A stretch of 19,696 nt of DNA from Equivita sp045641605 (GTDB taxonomy: Bacteria; Actinomycetota; Coriobacteriia; Coriobacteriales; Eggerthellaceae): the NCBI GenBank assembly GCA_045641605.1, contig JAZUHG010000047.1, positions 1 to 19,696 on the forward strand, in the 5' to 3' direction. Shown piece by piece: positions 17,871-19,696 of this stretch. Position 1 is the stretch's first letter. Each line of letters opens with the position of its first letter. The notes below the pieces were generated by a model. The model saw only the letters and a program-made list of their open reading frames with translations, was not told where the DNA came from and did not search any database. The translations under genes and the position numbers were made by a program.

Positions 17871-18304
17871 TGCGAACTTTCATTAAAAATACTGACGGGC
17901 AAGCGATGGTTGAATTAGCAATTGTTCTTCCAGTAATAATTATTATTGCTGTTATTGCCGTTAATGCTTTGACGTTCTTTTCACAATGCTCTGCCTTTGA
18001 CAGAACCTTTAAGCAAATTGCAAGTACTATTGGCACTAGCCCTGGTTATGGTAAAGATATTGGGGATACAAAAGCATTGCTTGAAACTACTTTGGAAGAG
18101 AAGTTTAATAATGAGTTCCTGGAATTTGAAGTATCTGTCAACGCTGTTAGTGGTGGATTTCAAGAATTTAAAGGTCAGTTGAAAATGCATCCCACATTAT
18201 TTGGTATGGGTTTGCGGGGCGAAGTCTTCGGAGTGCCGTTGCTTACCCTTAATCACGAACAGCGGATTGTAATTGAGGTTTATAAACCGGGAGTGATTTT
18301 TTAA
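17870..18304 (+). CDS. Second TadE-like pseudopilin
   Basis: 144 aa. The start NTDGQAMVELAIVLPVIIII (residues 7-26) is the prepilin/TadE signature with Gly10 and Glu15, followed by one helix and a soluble domain rich in Phe and Gly. No TGA is inside. The start ATG at 17870 overlaps the preceding stop as taATG, the same junction as cpaB/tadZ and tadB/tadC; an ATG at 17846 in the same frame would add eight basic residues and cannot be excluded. It is a probable minor pilin working with the TadE above. Confidence 0.8.
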   Translation: MRTFIKNTDGQAMVELAIVLPVIIIIAVIAVNALTFFSQCSAFDRTFKQIASTIGTSPGYGKDIGDTKALLETTLEEKFNNEFLEFEVSVNAVSGGFQEFKGQLKMHPTLFGMGLRGEVFGVPLLTLNHEQRIVIEVYKPGVIF

Positions 18305-18307
18305 CTT

Positions 18308-18739
18308 ATGATGAGCCGTAAAGAAAAGATACGCCTTGTCTTCGGAGTGATTATTGTAGGCTTGATTTTTTGCTTTATCGCTGTGAGCTCGTATATCGAG
18401 AACCATTCCGAAGACAGTTCCATATTGAATTACAGCGAAAAATACAAGAAGACTTTGCCTTCGAACTTTAATTCTGAGATTTTCGATGTTCGCGGCTTGA
18501 ATTTTTCGAATTTGCTAACTAAAGATGACGAGAAGGTTGTTGGATTTTCTTTGAGGTCTAAGGCTGATGAGTCTTTCGCGTTAATCAAGAGCAAACTTGA
18601 AGATAACAATTGGAATTTTGCGGAAAGTGGAAATCAAACAGCTGGCAGTTTCTATAAGGACGAAGGCGAGGTCACATGGTTGTTTTTAAATTGTATCGAC
18701 GTAGGAGATGGTTCGAGTGTCGTCATCACGTGTAATTAA
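18308..18739 (+). CDS. Small membrane-anchored protein of the tad operon, unrecognised
   Basis: 143 aa. A basic N-terminus MMSRKEKIR leads into one membrane helix (about residues 9-30), then a soluble, acidic domain of about 110 residues outside the membrane, ending GDGSSVVITCN. It lacks the Gly/Glu prepilin motif, so it is not an obvious pseudopilin. It sits three bases after the previous stop and its 3' end overlaps the next gene, so it belongs to the operon. The ribosome site is weak, suggesting translational coupling. The second Met at 18311 is an equally possible start. Confidence 0.7.
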   Translation: MMSRKEKIRLVFGVIIVGLIFCFIAVSSYIENHSEDSSILNYSEKYKKTLPSNFNSEIFDVRGLNFSNLLTKDDEKVVGFSLRSKADESFALIKSKLEDNNWNFAESGNQTAGSFYKDEGEVTWLFLNCIDVGDGSSVVITCN

Positions 18740-19028
18740 CAATCGGAATTTGATTTACTGCGATAGGTGGTATAAAAAACTTCGGGGGCTGTATCTTCGG
18801 AGCCGTGATTGCCAATGTCTGCTATTTTTTTGCAACTGCATTCACACATTTTTCTTCTTCCGCAAAATTGACGTCGCGTTTTTAGATTCCGAAAAGCGTG
18901 TGATTAAACTTGCGCGCGGGGTGAAGCCATTTCGCGTTCTATATTGCAAGAGTGCGGAGTTTGCTTTTGAGTGATTTTCTCAACCTGAAAAAGACTTTCT
19001 AAAACTAAATACAAAAATAGATTTTTAA
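18717..19028 (+). CDS. DUF192 family protein
   Basis: 103 aa from the GTG start. RWYKKLRGLYLRSR, CNCIHTFFFFRKIDVAFLDSEKRVI and LARGVKPFRVLYCKSAEFAFE follow the DUF192 pattern: the GLm.R motif, the fwM.n.ipLDvaFlD core (here FFFFRKIDVAFLD) and the late aliphatic pattern. TGA at 18972 (residue 86) reads EWF, after which 16 residues lead to TAA. DUF192 proteins are small all-beta proteins of unknown function. It overlaps the upstream gene. I favour GTG at 18717, with GGAG nine bases upstream; ATG at 18708 is in frame but only one base after that site. Confidence 0.72.
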
Positions 19029-19037
19029 GGAGGAATT

Positions 19038-19409
19038 ATGAAAGTTTGCCCAATATGTAAAAGTAGGTGTTTTGACGACATGGATACGTGCTATGGTTGC
19101 CTTCACAATTTTACAAAAGTATACGACGATGAGGTTTTCGCGTATCCTGAAACTACCACTATCGAAGCCCCAGATTCCGCAATAACCTCAGACTCAACTC
19201 ATGCTCCAGAACCTACGCAAATTCCGGAATTTTTCGAGATTGACTCTTTTCCGCAAATCGAAGACATCGACTCTTGCCATTTACCACAACATTCACACGA
19301 TCATTTAAACGGACTCTCATTTAACGATTCAAAGCAATTTAACCACGAAGACAAAATTAAAGTCAGCATCGAAATCCCCAAATCTCTCCTCAAAACCCTA
19401 ACCGAATAA
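19038..19409 (+). CDS. Zinc-ribbon N-terminal protein of the tad operon, unrecognised
   Basis: 123 aa. It begins MKVCPICKSRCFDDMDTCYGC, a CxxC...CxxC zinc-ribbon-like knuckle (Cys4, Cys7, Cys18, Cys21), followed by an acidic, Ser/Pro/His-rich linker of low complexity and a C-terminal KIKVSIEIPKSLLKTL strand-like motif. A strong AAGGAGG site lies six bases before the start. It has no membrane helix, so a cytoplasmic protein is likely, perhaps a regulator or a partner of the machinery; no enzymatic motif is seen. It is the last gene of the operon and follows DUF192 by nine bases. The stop is TAA; no classical terminator follows, only the motif array. Confidence 0.72.
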   Translation: MKVCPICKSRCFDDMDTCYGCLHNFTKVYDDEVFAYPETTTIEAPDSAITSDSTHAPEPTQIPEFFEIDSFPQIEDIDSCHLPQHSHDHLNGLSFNDSKQFNHEDKIKVSIEIPKSLLKTLTE

Positions 19410-19424
19410 ACCTAAACGAGCTTT

Positions 19425-19696
19425 CTTTGGCTCAAATTACGTTTAGTGAGTGAATATTTGTGAATTTATCTTTCATAATGGCTTAAATTAACCAAAGTGA
19501 GTGAATATTTGTGAATTTATCTTTCATTATGGCTTAAATTAACCTAAGTGAGTGAATATTACAAAAATATTCACTCATTAACCGCAATTTGAGCCATTTT
19601 CATTATATTTGTGATAATTTTTCACTCACTAAAGCCTATTTGTGCCATTTTCTCTGTTGCAAATAAGACAATTCACTCACTTTAAGCGTTTTGAGC
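19425..19696. repeat. Mirrored 51-bp-phased motif array, right copy (cut by window end)
   Basis: Reverse motifs TGGCTY-N13-TGAGTG are at 19428, 19479 and 19530, and forward motifs CACTCA-N13-GAGCCA at 19572, 19623 (GTGCCA) and 19674 (truncated), all exactly 51 bp apart. The central gap is 17 bases, as in the array at 8671. TGAGTGAATATT and AATATTCACTCA around ACAAA make a perfect 12-bp palindrome at the centre. The segments after the first two reverse motifs are nearly identical, showing recent tandem duplication of a unit. The array continues past the window edge. Confidence 0.8.

Overview
The window is bacterial and nearly every gene reads correctly only if TGA is translated as tryptophan. 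With TAA and TAG as the only stops, 20 continuous genes emerge. I count 38 in-frame TGA codons in 15 of them, and no gene ends on TGA. Several fall where the family is known to carry Trp: after GPD in the Nramp transporter, directly after the catalytic Ser of an alpha/beta hydrolase, and in the PRC-barrel of an MgtE-like protein. TGG is also used. Gene content (PRC/MgtE_N/CBS protein beside Nramp, monoderm-type Tad pilus without a secretin, four-cysteine L28, DUF192 and a CPIC/CYGC zinc-ribbon protein at the Tad locus, no outer-membrane genes) suggests an AT-rich, probably host-associated actinobacterium, most likely of the Coriobacteriia. This assignment is inference from gene content and order.

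Layout. 1-2002: the 3' part of a BspA/DUF285-type leucine-rich-repeat surface protein, then a strong terminator. 2146-4745: an MgtE_N/CBS regulator-like protein and an Nramp metal transporter, tightly linked. 4845-6461: a large unrecognised membrane-anchored surface protein with its own terminator. 6578-7651: a secreted lipoprotein alpha/beta hydrolase of the proline-iminopeptidase type. 7754-8518: cutC. A shared element of about 22 bp with a GACACGGGGT core sits in each of the three gaps between 4745 and 7754.

8519-9114 is repeat-rich and gene-free. It holds a tandem duplication of the cutC 3' end, a mirrored array of 25-bp motifs with exact 51-bp spacing, the rpmB terminator and short 21-bp repeats. 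rpmB follows on the minus strand. 9571-19409 is a tad pilus operon on the plus strand: cpaB, tadZ, cpaF/tadA, tadB, tadC, two Flp-type pilins, tadE, a tadG-like protein, a second TadE-like protein, a small membrane protein, DUF192 and a zinc-ribbon protein. Genes mostly overlap by a few bases, with repeated taATG junctions. TadZ and CpaF localise and power assembly, TadB/TadC form the inner-membrane platform, and the Flp/TadE/TadG-like proteins are the pilin and pseudopilin-like components. No prepilin peptidase is present in the window.

The window ends in a second copy of the mirrored 51-bp array with the same geometry as the first, so the two bracket the rpmB-tad segment. The array pair and the reassigned TGA codon are the most notable features. 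A third is a strong excess of the word TCCGAAGAC on both strands.
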